Positions 45,008 through 54,487 of a stretch of 64,000 nucleotides of DNA are shown piece after piece (within the stretch, counting starts at the first letter, position 1; every line of letters starts with the position of its first letter). A program made the translations under genes and the position numbers. A model generated the notes under the pieces. It was given only the letters and a program-made list of their open reading frames with translations. It had not been told where the DNA came from and did not search any database. Source of the DNA: an uncultured Draconibacterium sp. (GTDB lineage: Bacteria > Bacteroidota > Bacteroidia > Bacteroidales > Prolixibacteraceae); the NCBI RefSeq assembly GCF_963677155.1, contig NZ_OY781884.1, forward strand, positions 248,001 to 312,000, written 5' to 3'.

Positions 45008-46789
45008 ATGACCTGGAAATATTATCTATTAGTAGCTTTCGCACTTGTTGTTACCGAACAAGTTGGTGCGCAAGCGCTTTCAAGCAACTTTGAACATCTG
45101 GAAGATTATTACCGAAGAGAACAATTACTCGGTAATATAGAGGCGGATTATTCTTTTGTATCCTATCCCCTCTTTCCTACTGAGGCTTTTGGAGTGAAAG
45201 ATCCGCATCGACCAAACGAAACTACTGGAAGTTTTTTTGACCGGGATGTTAATAAACTTTTGGGGAAACGTTTGCCTTCAGATCTTTCGCTAAAGCTTCT
45301 TCCTTTGGTTTGGACCAATCAATACAACTCGCACCATCCGGGAGACTGGAACGATGGCACGATGATTCCTGCCAAAGGCTATCAGACCTTCGTTAGCAGT
45401 GGCCTTTATTTTAATGTTGCCTTTGGCGATAAACTACCTTCTCTCTCTGTAAAAATACAACCTGAATATGTTTACGCTTCCAATCCTGAGTATGATGGAT
45501 TCCCGTTAACACGTGAAAATCCGGAGCTGGCTACTTTAAGATGGGCCCAATATTATTTTAATACCTTAAACTATATCGACCAGCCGGAACGTTTTGGCGA
45601 AGACGCCTACAACCAGTTTAACTGGGGACAAAGCAGTGTTCGTTTGAACTACAAATCCATTTCGCTGGGCTATTCCAATGAAAATCTATGGTGGGGCCCC
45701 GGCAGAAGAAATAGCCTTTTAATGACCAATACGGCACCAGGATTTCGACATTTCACCTTAAATACCACCAGCCCAATTCGAACATCGATTGGTTCATTTG
45801 AAGGACAAATTGTAATGGGAACCTTGGTCGCTTCGGGCTACCCGCCACCAAATACAGAAGTAAAAGACCATAACGGCATGCTCTTTTATTCACCTAAACG
45901 GCAAGACGACCGTTATTTTAACGGAATGATACTGAATTACAGCCCCAAATGGGTAAAGGGCCTCCACCTGGGTTTAATACGTAGTTTCCAGATGTATAAG
46001 ATCGATATGGACAACTCTTTCGACGCATATCTCCCTGTTTTTAGTTCTTTCCGGGAAAAAAAGCTCGTAAAACAAGCTGAGGATCTGGAGGAAGGAGAAC
46101 TGAGTAATCACCAGAAAAGAGATTCGTACTACTCCTTTTTTATGCGTTATGTCTGGGCAAAAGCACATGTTGAAATATATGCGGAATATGGCCTGGCCGA
46201 CAATCATTGGGATGGAAGAGATTTTATGGTGGAAATGGAACATTCAAGGGCCTTCAATTATGGATTCAGAAAACTGATTGAACTCCCTTCAGAGGAGCAA
46301 GTGATTCAGGTGGGAATGGAAATCACCCATTTGGCAAAAAATCCAACATCAGTATTAAGAGGAGCCCAGGGAACATACAAACAAGGCAGCAAAACCTGGT
46401 ACACCGGCGTTGGTGTTCGTCAGGGATACACCCACCAGGGACAACTACTGGGTGCCGGAATTGGGCCGGGCAGCAACCTGCTTAGTTTGAATGTAGGCTG
46501 GAACAAAGGATTGAAAGGGATCGGACTTCAATTGGAAAGATACGCGCACAATGAAGATTTCCACAATGAGACCGTAAAGGATGTGCGAATGCATTGGGTA
46601 GACCTGGCAACTGCATTAAACGGAAATTGGAATTATAAAAATTTACTGTTTTCATTAAATTTAAAATTTGTTGGAGCTAAAAACTACCAGTGGATTTACG
46701 ATTTTAACCCCGAGGAATACTGGGATAACAGTCGAGGTACAGATGTTTTCAATTTCCACGGAAAACTGGGAATTATGTACCGCTTTTAG
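45008..46789 (+). CDS. Wzi-like capsule assembly outer-membrane protein, tandem copy 1
   Basis: 593 residues from ATG 45008, chosen because it gives a signal peptide (WKYYLLVAFALVVTEQVGAQ). The FGQ/WGQSSVRLNYKSISLGYSNENLWWGPGRRNSLLM region and many amphipathic strands ending in an aromatic (LGIMYRF) fit a beta-barrel of the capsule assembly Wzi family, which in E. coli anchors capsule at the cell surface. It is a clear paralogue of the next gene (shared DYYRREQLLGN, NQYNSHHP, NDGTMIPA). Confidence 0.88.
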   Translation: MTWKYYLLVAFALVVTEQVGAQALSSNFEHLEDYYRREQLLGNIEADYSFVSYPLFPTEAFGVKDPHRPNETTGSFFDRDVNKLLGKRLPSDLSLKLLPLVWTNQYNSHHPGDWNDGTMIPAKGYQTFVSSGLYFNVAFGDKLPSLSVKIQPEYVYASNPEYDGFPLTRENPELATLRWAQYYFNTLNYIDQPERFGEDAYNQFNWGQSSVRLNYKSISLGYSNENLWWGPGRRNSLLMTNTAPGFRHFTLNTTSPIRTSIGSFEGQIVMGTLVASGYPPPNTEVKDHNGMLFYSPKRQDDRYFNGMILNYSPKWVKGLHLGLIRSFQMYKIDMDNSFDAYLPVFSSFREKKLVKQAEDLEEGELSNHQKRDSYYSFFMRYVWAKAHVEIYAEYGLADNHWDGRDFMVEMEHSRAFNYGFRKLIELPSEEQVIQVGMEITHLAKNPTSVLRGAQGTYKQGSKTWYTGVGVRQGYTHQGQLLGAGIGPGSNLLSLNVGWNKGLKGIGLQLERYAHNEDFHNETVKDVRMHWVDLATALNGNWNYKNLLFSLNLKFVGAKNYQWIYDFNPEEYWDNSRGTDVFNFHGKLGIMYRF

Positions 46790-47094
46790 TATCAAGTTGA
46801 GAACAGCTTTGCTGATCGAATTGAAAATCGGCCATAGCCAAATGTCGGGAACAAAAGAGTTGCAAGCTACAAGTTACGAGTTTGTATCGAGCATCCAGTA
46901 CAAAGGCAAAAAAGATCTTAAGGATTTTACCACAGAGTTACTCCGAGAAATCACAGAGTTACACAGAGAATTGGACAGAATGTTAAGAACTACAATTTAT
47001 CAGTTTTAAAATTCAATAGTATCAAATTGAGCAAAGCAGAATCCCGACAGAAATCGTCGGGGCATCAAGTATCAAACATCAAATATCTCATATC
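46790..47094. repeat. repeat-word spacer between the two Wzi-like genes
   Basis: 305 bp. It contains a CACAGAGTTAC tandem-type tract at 46931-46968, a small CCCGACAGAAATCGTCGGGG hairpin at 47043-47062, and the word run ATCAAGTATCAAACATCAAA at 47065-47084. These are non-coding words of the same style as elsewhere in the window. Confidence 0.55.
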
Positions 47095-48780
47095 ATGTAC
47101 ACCAAATATAAACACCTGATTTTTTTATCCATGCTATTTTTTATTGGCGTAGAAAGTTGTATCGCTCAATCCTTATCCTTAAATAAACAAAATCTGAATG
47201 ACTATTACCGTCGTCAGCAATTGCTGGGGAATATGAATCCGACCATTTCTTTTACCTCCCGGCCATTATTTTCGGAAGCGCTGGAAAAAGATGATATTTT
47301 TGATCCTGAAAACAGTCTGGATAATTCGAGCCTCATCAACTTCGATGGCAGCTTTTTCTTTCATAAACAAAGAGGACAGTTTACCCTGCTTCCGGGAAGT
47401 CTGCTGAACCAATATAACAGTCATCATCCGGAGGGAATAAACGATGGTTCGATGATTCCGGCCCGGGGTGCACAAATGCGCGCCGATCTGGGATTCTATT
47501 TCAAATACAGCCTGCTGAGTATAACTTTTAATCCAGAATTTGTTTATGCACACAATAAATTATTCGATGGTTTTCCCTCCGGTTATAAAACCACTTTGAA
47601 TTTGCAATTTCCGAACACAAAAGGAACAATTGATTTGCCGGAACGGTTGGATGGTTTTAATTATACTAAACTCTTTTGGGGACAAAGCAGTGTTCGCTTA
47701 ACGTATAAACCTATCTCCATTGGCCTTTCCTCAGAAAACCTTTGGTGGGGACCGGGGTATAAAAATTCACTTTTGATGACCAATTCCGCATCGGGCTTTT
47801 TACATCTTACTTTAAATACCGTGCGTCCCATAAAGACCCCAATTGGTTCGTTCGAAGGACAAATTATTGCAGGAAAGCTGGAAGAATCAGGTTACACGGA
47901 AGGTTTACCGGATGACTGGCGCTATTTAAATGCTATGGTACTGAGCTACCAACCCCGTTGGGTACCGGGTTTATTTTTGGGCTTTACCCGAAGCTTCCAG
48001 ACCTACTCGGAAGATATAGGGTCAGGATTTTCGGATTATCTGCCTGTATTCAGCTTTCTATCAAAGAGTTCGAATGGATCCAATGAAGAAGTAGACAGTC
48101 AGCGGCAGAATCAGCTTATTTCGCTTTTTGTCAGATGGCTTTTCCCTGAATCCCATGGCGAGATATATTTTGAATTTGGCCGAGAAGACCATTCCTGGGA
48201 CATGCGTGACTTTTTTCTGGAACCAACGCATACTTCAGCCTATATTCTTGGAGCACATAAATTATTGGGATTTAAAGGAAAACGTTATTTCCAGGTTCGC
48301 GGGGAAATTACCCAGATGTCTTCAAATCAAACTACCATTAATCGACATCGTGATTATGGTAACGGTAGAGGAGGATATTCTTGGTATTATCATGGACTGG
48401 TTAAACATGGCTATACACACGAAGGTCAGTTAATTGGTGCTGGTTTAGATCCTACGAGTAATATTCAAACATTAGAGATAACTTGGAACAATGGACTGAA
48501 ACAAATCGGTTTAGAATTGGAACGTTATGTACATGGAAATGGTTTTTGGTTTTCACGTATCACCGATTTTAGATCAAACTGGGTGGATTTAAGCACTTCG
48601 GTTTTTACCAACTGGGATTATAAAAACTTCCTGATATATGGTAAAATAAAACTGATTAGCAGTAGAAACTACCAGTGGTTGTACGAACCTACATGGACCG
48701 AAGTACAAGCCGATTACTGGACACATACTGACAATACATTTAACCTGCATACGCAATTGGGTATATCCTACAGGTTTTAA
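47095..48780 (+). CDS. Wzi-like capsule assembly outer-membrane protein, tandem copy 2
   Basis: 561 residues. Signal peptide with HLIFLSMLFFIGVESCIAQS. The conserved core KLFWGQSSVRLTYKPISIGL, SSENLWWGPGYKNSLLM and TPIGSFEGQI parallels copy 1, and the protein ends in LGISYRF, a barrel-closing aromatic terminus. Tandem duplication with divergence suggests two surface receptors for related polymers, or a heteromeric anchor. Confidence 0.88.
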   Translation: MYTKYKHLIFLSMLFFIGVESCIAQSLSLNKQNLNDYYRRQQLLGNMNPTISFTSRPLFSEALEKDDIFDPENSLDNSSLINFDGSFFFHKQRGQFTLLPGSLLNQYNSHHPEGINDGSMIPARGAQMRADLGFYFKYSLLSITFNPEFVYAHNKLFDGFPSGYKTTLNLQFPNTKGTIDLPERLDGFNYTKLFWGQSSVRLTYKPISIGLSSENLWWGPGYKNSLLMTNSASGFLHLTLNTVRPIKTPIGSFEGQIIAGKLEESGYTEGLPDDWRYLNAMVLSYQPRWVPGLFLGFTRSFQTYSEDIGSGFSDYLPVFSFLSKSSNGSNEEVDSQRQNQLISLFVRWLFPESHGEIYFEFGREDHSWDMRDFFLEPTHTSAYILGAHKLLGFKGKRYFQVRGEITQMSSNQTTINRHRDYGNGRGGYSWYYHGLVKHGYTHEGQLIGAGLDPTSNIQTLEITWNNGLKQIGLELERYVHGNGFWFSRITDFRSNWVDLSTSVFTNWDYKNFLIYGKIKLISSRNYQWLYEPTWTEVQADYWTHTDNTFNLHTQLGISYRF

Positions 48781-48811
48781 ACACTTTAATTGCATAATAA
48801 TTCGTATTTAA

Positions 48812-49675
48812 ATGATTTCGGTTATTATACCCACATACAACAGAAGTTCCAGTATTGAAAGATCGATACGCAGTGTTCTTGATCAAAGTTATACAGTTAT
48901 TGAACTTATAGTTGTTGATGACTGCTCAACAGACAATACAGAAAAGCTTGTAAGGTCGATAAACGATAACCGACTGGTATATTATAAGCTGGAAAAGAAC
49001 AGTGGAGCTAGCTATGCCCGTAATTGTGGTATAAAGAAAGCCAAAGGCAAGTATATTGCATTTCAGGACAGTGACGATACCTGGCGCCCCAACTACCTGG
49101 AAACCCAGCTCAATACCTTCTTAAAAGTTGAAGATACATATGATGCCCAGATATGCCGCTTCAGCTATTTAATGGACAATGAGGAAAGGATCTCGCCAGC
49201 CAGAAAAGATATAAAAGACGGAATTTCTCTGGAGAAGCTGTTTTTAAAAAATGTTGTGGGCACACCGGTTTTAATTGTAAAAAAAGAAACACTGGAAGAA
49301 ATTGGCGGTTTTGACAGTAATTTACCCGCTTTTCAGGACTGGGACCTGGCCTTAAGGTTATATCTTAACAAACACAAAATCAATGCGATTCAAAATGTTC
49401 TGGTTGATGTTTGTGTTTCCGATGATTCAATAACTAGAAACAATACGAAAAGAATAAATGCTTTGGAAAGCCTGTTTGAAAAACACAGGACTTATCTGAC
49501 AGGGAACCATAGAAGCCATTACAATTTTTCTTATGCCGCCTATTCATTATACCGTTTGCACCAACCTGAAAAAAGAATGAAATATTTTTTTAACTGCTTT
49601 CAACTTTGTCCTTTCAATTGCCTTAATTTACGCCTAATTGTACACGAAATAGTTTTAGCTTTAAAACAGAAGTAA
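48812..49675 (+). CDS. GT2-family glycosyltransferase
   Basis: 287 residues. MISVIIPTYNRSSSIERSI, IELIVVDDCSTDNT, NSGASYARNCGIKKAKG and the metal motif FQDSDDTWRPNYLE define a GT-A inverting transferase. GTPVLIVKKETLEEIGGFD and FQDWDLALRLYL form the acceptor side. Donor and linkage cannot be told. Confidence 0.92.
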   Translation: MISVIIPTYNRSSSIERSIRSVLDQSYTVIELIVVDDCSTDNTEKLVRSINDNRLVYYKLEKNSGASYARNCGIKKAKGKYIAFQDSDDTWRPNYLETQLNTFLKVEDTYDAQICRFSYLMDNEERISPARKDIKDGISLEKLFLKNVVGTPVLIVKKETLEEIGGFDSNLPAFQDWDLALRLYLNKHKINAIQNVLVDVCVSDDSITRNNTKRINALESLFEKHRTYLTGNHRSHYNFSYAAYSLYRLHQPEKRMKYFFNCFQLCPFNCLNLRLIVHEIVLALKQK

Positions 49676-49685
49676 AGGTCTTTAC

Positions 49686-50609
49686 ATGAGAGAGAAAGAA
49701 GAAAATATTGTCGTCTTAATATTGAATTACAACTCATGGAAATCAACGATTGACTATGTGCATTTGTTACGCAAACAAACAAATGTAAAACTATCAGTTC
49801 TTATCGTCGACAACTGTTCTCCAGACCGGTCTTTTGAACAACTTTCAGAATATTATACCGATTCTACTGATGTGGAAGTGATTAAAAGCGAACACAATGG
49901 AGGATATGCCTATGGTAACAACTTCGGTCTTAATTACCTTATTCAAAAAGGGACTAACCGGGATACTTTTGTTGCTATATCAAACAACGACATTACCATT
50001 GAAAACAACCTGCTGTTAAATAAACTTACAGAAAGCTACATCAGATGTAAGAATGTGGCCTTCATCTCTCCTGTAATGTACATAGGAGGCAAAGTAGCTC
50101 CCAATTTTGCATGGCGTATTCCCGATATGAAATACGATATTTCAACCGTAGTTAGTTCTGATCGGGCAAAAGCTAATACTGCCATTTACTACCCTTTACC
50201 ATTAAGTAAAACAAAAAAATTTACAAAGGAAAATGACGAAGACTTATTTCCTGCAGAGTGCATTCCGGGTGCTTTTTTTATGGGTAGATTAAGCACTTTC
50301 CAAAACATTGCTTTTTTTGATGAAAGGACCTTTCTTTTTGGCGAAGAAAGGATTATTGCAAAAAAGGTAAAGGATGCCGGACTTTGCAATTACATAGCAC
50401 TTAACCTTAGTTATGATCACCAGATTTCAACCGTTATTGACAAAGAGACAGATCTTGTTTCCAGGCTGACTCATATTTTAAACAGCAGAATCGTTTATTA
50501 CAAGTACCATTCGAACAAAAATGTATTAAAAGTAACATTTCTTAAAATATTCTACTCGCTATATTTGACAGTTGCAAGAATCCGGCAAAAGGTTAAGGGA
50601 TACAAATAA
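49686..50609 (+). CDS. GT2-family glycosyltransferase (A-type paralogue 1)
   Basis: 307 residues. VVLILNYNSWKSTIDYV, VLIVDNCSPDRSF, NGGYAYGNNFGLNYL and the ISNNDITIENN site replace the usual DxD with NND. FMGRLSTFQNIAFFDERTFLFGEERI follows. It is a close paralogue of the gene at 53482, which shares NGGYAYGNNFGL and SNND. Confidence 0.88.
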   Translation: MREKEENIVVLILNYNSWKSTIDYVHLLRKQTNVKLSVLIVDNCSPDRSFEQLSEYYTDSTDVEVIKSEHNGGYAYGNNFGLNYLIQKGTNRDTFVAISNNDITIENNLLLNKLTESYIRCKNVAFISPVMYIGGKVAPNFAWRIPDMKYDISTVVSSDRAKANTAIYYPLPLSKTKKFTKENDEDLFPAECIPGAFFMGRLSTFQNIAFFDERTFLFGEERIIAKKVKDAGLCNYIALNLSYDHQISTVIDKETDLVSRLTHILNSRIVYYKYHSNKNVLKVTFLKIFYSLYLTVARIRQKVKGYK

Positions 50610-50684
50610 TTTTAATAGGATACATTAATTACTTTTCAAGGCAGAACCCGGACAAATTTTCAGGTTACATAATACTACATACAA

Positions 50685-51914
50685 TTGATTTTCAAGACAC
50701 AACAATTATACAAGCAGCACTTCACTTTGTTAGTCAATACATTTGTAACACTGTTGTTTGTGGATGTAATTATTGATCCTAGCAATAAAATATTTCACAT
50801 TAAATATATTTTATTTTTAGGAGTATTTTTTCTTTGGTTACCCCTGCAGTATAAAAAAACAATAATACTATCGAAACAAATATTTTTCACTATGGCATTC
50901 GTTGGCTTTTTTATGCCTTTTTATGCCTTGTCGGTTGGGCTCATAAAAAACTTTGCCAACAACAGCACTATAGCTGAGTTGGTTTATCTTAACTCCTTTT
51001 TCTTTTTTTTTCTGGTTATGGTTATTGTAACAGAAAACATTCAGCTTCGCCCCATTTTGAATATATCAGCTCTATTGCTAATTGTTATAACCGTATTTTC
51101 TTACATTTTACCATTAATCAATCCCGACCTTTTTGCAAAGCTATATGCGTTTTTTGTTATGGAAAAAGATGTAGCCGTTTATGCACTTCGTAATTACGGC
51201 AGTTTTACCCTTTTAATGGTGTTTTATAAAACGTCACCGATACTTGTATTTCCACTAGCCTGGTACCTACATAGGCTATTAATTTTAAAAATTAAAAAGA
51301 ACAGAGCCGGTCAGATTCTATTTATATTGGCGATAGCTGCCACCCTATTCCTATCCGGTACACGGGCAAATATTTTATCCATGGGATTGATTGTTCTTTT
51401 TTACCTTCTCTTTTATACCTATAAAACTTCAAAGCCATTTGCTTTACTTGTTGCCTTCATTTATTTAGTCGGTTCTTTTTATGGGGCAAACATGATGGTA
51501 GATTTTTTTTTAAACCGTTCTGAAATATCGAATCAGATCAAGCTGGGCCACTTGTTTTCTTATATCCAACATTTTTCAAATCAGACTGATATTTTGCTCT
51601 TTGGTCAGGGAATTGGGAGCACCATGTATACAACGGGTATAAACAGGATTGTAAGCGTTACAGAATTAACTTATTTTGAATTGATAAGAGTTTGGGGATT
51701 ACCTGTTTCAATAATCTTTGTTTTCATTCTATTTATTCCAATCTATTATGAAATAAAAAGCGGCTCCATAAGTTACCTATTTATTGCCTACCTTGCTTAT
51801 CTCTTTATTGCAGGTACCAACCCGCTCCTGCTAAGTTCCACCGGAATGTTAGTACTGGTTTATGTTTTTTCTCAAACTTTTTCTGTGGGTACCCAAGACG
51901 ATGAACGATCATGA
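50685..51914 (+). CDS. Wzy-type O-antigen/capsule polymerase (set 2)
   Basis: 409 residues, about 10-11 hydrophobic helices. ATLFLSGTRANILSMGLIVL (about 223-242) is the SGTRA-x-hydrophobic block typical of O-antigen ligase/polymerase families, and LLFGQGIGSTMYTTG (about 305-319) the matching periplasmic motif. TTG start, weakly supported. The stop overlaps the next ATG by 4 bp. Second polymerase of the window. Confidence 0.83.
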   Translation: MIFKTQQLYKQHFTLLVNTFVTLLFVDVIIDPSNKIFHIKYILFLGVFFLWLPLQYKKTIILSKQIFFTMAFVGFFMPFYALSVGLIKNFANNSTIAELVYLNSFFFFFLVMVIVTENIQLRPILNISALLLIVITVFSYILPLINPDLFAKLYAFFVMEKDVAVYALRNYGSFTLLMVFYKTSPILVFPLAWYLHRLLILKIKKNRAGQILFILAIAATLFLSGTRANILSMGLIVLFYLLFYTYKTSKPFALLVAFIYLVGSFYGANMMVDFFLNRSEISNQIKLGHLFSYIQHFSNQTDILLFGQGIGSTMYTTGINRIVSVTELTYFELIRVWGLPVSIIFVFILFIPIYYEIKSGSISYLFIAYLAYLFIAGTNPLLLSSTGMLVLVYVFSQTFSVGTQDDERS

Positions 51915-52738
51915 AGATAGAGATTTTACTGGCAACATATAATAGCGCAAATTACCTCAGGGATCTTCTCGATTCGCTTGTTGCACAATCGTATGCCAAC
52001 TGGAACATATTGGTACACGATGATGGTTCGGATGACGAAACCATTGCTATTTTTAAAGAGTTTGAAAAGCAACAAGGCCGTGAGATTAAAATATTGAGTA
52101 GTGATAAAAATCTGGGGCCAATGCGAAGTTTCGAAAAACTATTGGAATACAGTTCTGCTGAATACATCATGTTTTGCGATCAGGATGACGTATGGTTGCC
52201 CCATAAAATTGAAGAATCATTAGCTCGTATTCAACAACTGGAACGGAAAAACCCCGATAAGGCGGCATTGGTTTTTAGCGATCTGGAAGTAGTAGATGAA
52301 CAATTAGCTACAATCAATCCATCCTTCTGGAACTACTCGAAAGTCGATCCTGAGAATGTTTATAATGCCTACAAACTCTTAATTAATAATCCGGCTCCAG
52401 GTTGTACTTTTATCATGAACAGGAAGGTAAAACCACTGGTTCTGCCATTTCCGGAGCAAGCCAGAATGCACGACTGGTGGATTATCTTAAAAGTAGCAGA
52501 ATCAGGAGTAATTGACTATCTAAAAAAGCCGAGCTTATTATACCGGCAACACAAAAAAAATATAGTTGGTGCAGAGGCCATAAAAAATACTTACCTGTTA
52601 TCGCGAATGGCTAATTTATCACTCACCATAAAAAGGAATAAGGAAAGCTACCAAATGATGAAATGTTTATCGAACGATTATTCCCTTCTTAAACTTTTCT
52701 GGTACAAACTGCGCATATCGCTGGCTAAACTCCGATGA
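51911..52738 (+). CDS. GT2-family glycosyltransferase (B-type paralogue 1)
   Basis: 275 residues. KIEILLATYNSANYLRDLLDSL, NILVHDDGSDDETI, SSAEYIMFCDQDDVWLPHKIEES and ARMHDWWIILKVAESG are characteristic of the rhamnosyltransferase-like GT2 subgroup with a DQDDVW site. Paralogue of the next gene. Confidence 0.92.
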   Translation: MKIEILLATYNSANYLRDLLDSLVAQSYANWNILVHDDGSDDETIAIFKEFEKQQGREIKILSSDKNLGPMRSFEKLLEYSSAEYIMFCDQDDVWLPHKIEESLARIQQLERKNPDKAALVFSDLEVVDEQLATINPSFWNYSKVDPENVYNAYKLLINNPAPGCTFIMNRKVKPLVLPFPEQARMHDWWIILKVAESGVIDYLKKPSLLYRQHKKNIVGAEAIKNTYLLSRMANLSLTIKRNKESYQMMKCLSNDYSLLKLFWYKLRISLAKLR

Positions 52739-52742
52739 CAAA

Positions 52743-53480
52743 ATGATTATTTCGGTTTGTATACCAACCTATAACGGCGGGCAGTATCTAAAAGAACAGC
52801 TCGATTCGATCCTGAACCAGACCCAGGCAGTGGATGATATTATTATTTCAGATGATTCGTCAACCGACCAAACGGTTGAAATTATCCGGTCGTATAACAA
52901 CTCCAAAATAAGGTTATTCGAAAAACAGCGGTTTTCAAGTCCTGTGTTTAACCTCGAATTTGCGTTAAAACAAGCCAAAGGCGACTATATTTTTTTGGCC
53001 GACCAGGATGATGTATGGATGCCCGACAAGGTAGAAACTCTGGTCAATGAATTGGCAACAAGTAAATTGGTAATTTCCGACGGAATAATAATAAACCAGA
53101 AGGGTAAAGAAATTGCTTCATCAATATTTGAAATCTATAACTCACGAAAAGGCTTTTGTAAGAACCTCGTAAAAAATTCGTACATGGGTTGTTGTATAGC
53201 TTTTCATAAAGACTTATTACCGATTGTTCTACCTTTCCCGAAAAAAATTGCCATGCACGATTTATGGATCGGGTTAAATGCAGAATTGTATACAAAACCG
53301 ATATTCTGTCCTGCCAAATTGGTGAAATACAGAAGGCATGATTTTAATAAAACGCCACTGAATACAAAGACCAATTCCAATTCATTGTTTTATAAAATTT
53401 CTTTTCGGGTAATAATATTCTTACTTCTGATTACTCGCTTTTCCAATAGAAAAATAGAATTACTTTTTGCTAAAAGATAA
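52743..53480 (+). CDS. GT2-family glycosyltransferase (B-type paralogue 2)
   Basis: 245 residues. ISVCIPTYNGGQYLKEQLDSIL, DIIISDDSSTDQTVEI, DYIFLADQDDVWMPDKVETL and MHDLWIGLNAEL match the gene before it, 4 bp upstream, so a tandem duplication is likely. It is shorter at the C-terminus. Confidence 0.92.
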   Translation: MIISVCIPTYNGGQYLKEQLDSILNQTQAVDDIIISDDSSTDQTVEIIRSYNNSKIRLFEKQRFSSPVFNLEFALKQAKGDYIFLADQDDVWMPDKVETLVNELATSKLVISDGIIINQKGKEIASSIFEIYNSRKGFCKNLVKNSYMGCCIAFHKDLLPIVLPFPKKIAMHDLWIGLNAELYTKPIFCPAKLVKYRRHDFNKTPLNTKTNSNSLFYKISFRVIIFLLLITRFSNRKIELLFAKR

Positions 53481-53481
53481 A

Positions 53482-54366
53482 ATGGGAACTCCACAAGTAG
53501 TTGTACTAATCCTGAATTATAATTCATGGGAAGCGACTGTTGCCTACATCCGGCAATTAAAACAGCAGCAAGGCATTCTGCTTTCCATTTTGGTAGTCGA
53601 CAACTGTTCTACCGACAATTCGCACAATGCTCTCGTTCAACATTTGCAAGATGAAGAACAAGTAGAAATCGTACAATCGAGATACAATGGAGGCTACGCT
53701 TACGGAAATAATTTTGGCTTAAAATTCCTTCAACAAAAAATCAAAAAAAACACTTTCGTTGTTGTAAGTAACAACGACGTTTCGATTGACAATCCCAACC
53801 TGTTGCAGCAACTGGTAGCCAGTTACAGCGAATGCGAAAATATAGCATTTATTTCTCCACTAATGCACATGAGTGATAAGCCGGTTCGAAATACGGCATG
53901 GAAAATACCCGAATTTTCTTACGATATAAAAACAGTACTTGGCTTTAATATTGCAAAAGCGGGCGAAACTATTTATTATGATCTTCCGTTGCAACAGCAA
54001 ACAATGCCCGTAGATTGCCTAACCGGCTCTTTTTTTATGGGAAAACTGGAGACATTTATACAATTAGACTATTTCGATGAACGTACTTTTTTGTATGAAG
54101 AGGAGCGCATATTGGGTCTGAAAGTAAAAAAAGCCGGGCTAAAGAACTACCTGGCTTTGCAGCTCAGTTTTTTTCACGAGAATTCCGCGATTATCAGTAA
54201 TGAAATGAACCATCTGACACAAATCCAGCATTTATTCAATAGCCGGATTGTTTTTCATAAATACCATGCCAAAACAAACATCTTTTTACTTACCTTTTTA
54301 AAGGTATTTTATGCACTTTTTCTTTTTGCCAAAAAAGTTCAGTTGAAATTCAGAATAAGCAATTAA
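53482..54366 (+). CDS. GT2-family glycosyltransferase (A-type paralogue 2)
   Basis: 294 residues from ATG 53482, immediately after the preceding stop; a TTG at 53467 would overlap. VVVLILNYNSWEATVAYI, ILVVDNCSTDNSH, NGGYAYGNNFGLKFL and VVSNNDVSIDN parallel the 49686 gene, as do the FMGKLETF and FDERTFLYEEERI segments. Four GT2 genes thus form an A-B-B-A order around wzy. Confidence 0.9.
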   Translation: MGTPQVVVLILNYNSWEATVAYIRQLKQQQGILLSILVVDNCSTDNSHNALVQHLQDEEQVEIVQSRYNGGYAYGNNFGLKFLQQKIKKNTFVVVSNNDVSIDNPNLLQQLVASYSECENIAFISPLMHMSDKPVRNTAWKIPEFSYDIKTVLGFNIAKAGETIYYDLPLQQQTMPVDCLTGSFFMGKLETFIQLDYFDERTFLYEEERILGLKVKKAGLKNYLALQLSFFHENSAIISNEMNHLTQIQHLFNSRIVFHKYHAKTNIFLLTFLKVFYALFLFAKKVQLKFRISN

Positions 54367-54487
54367 AATTCGAATTCTTATGAAGAACAAAAAAGATGAG
54401 TTTAATGAGATGAGATTTTATTACTTTTATTGCTCGAAATTTAAACATACTGTACATTATTTTATACCTAAAACATAAGCTATTTAT

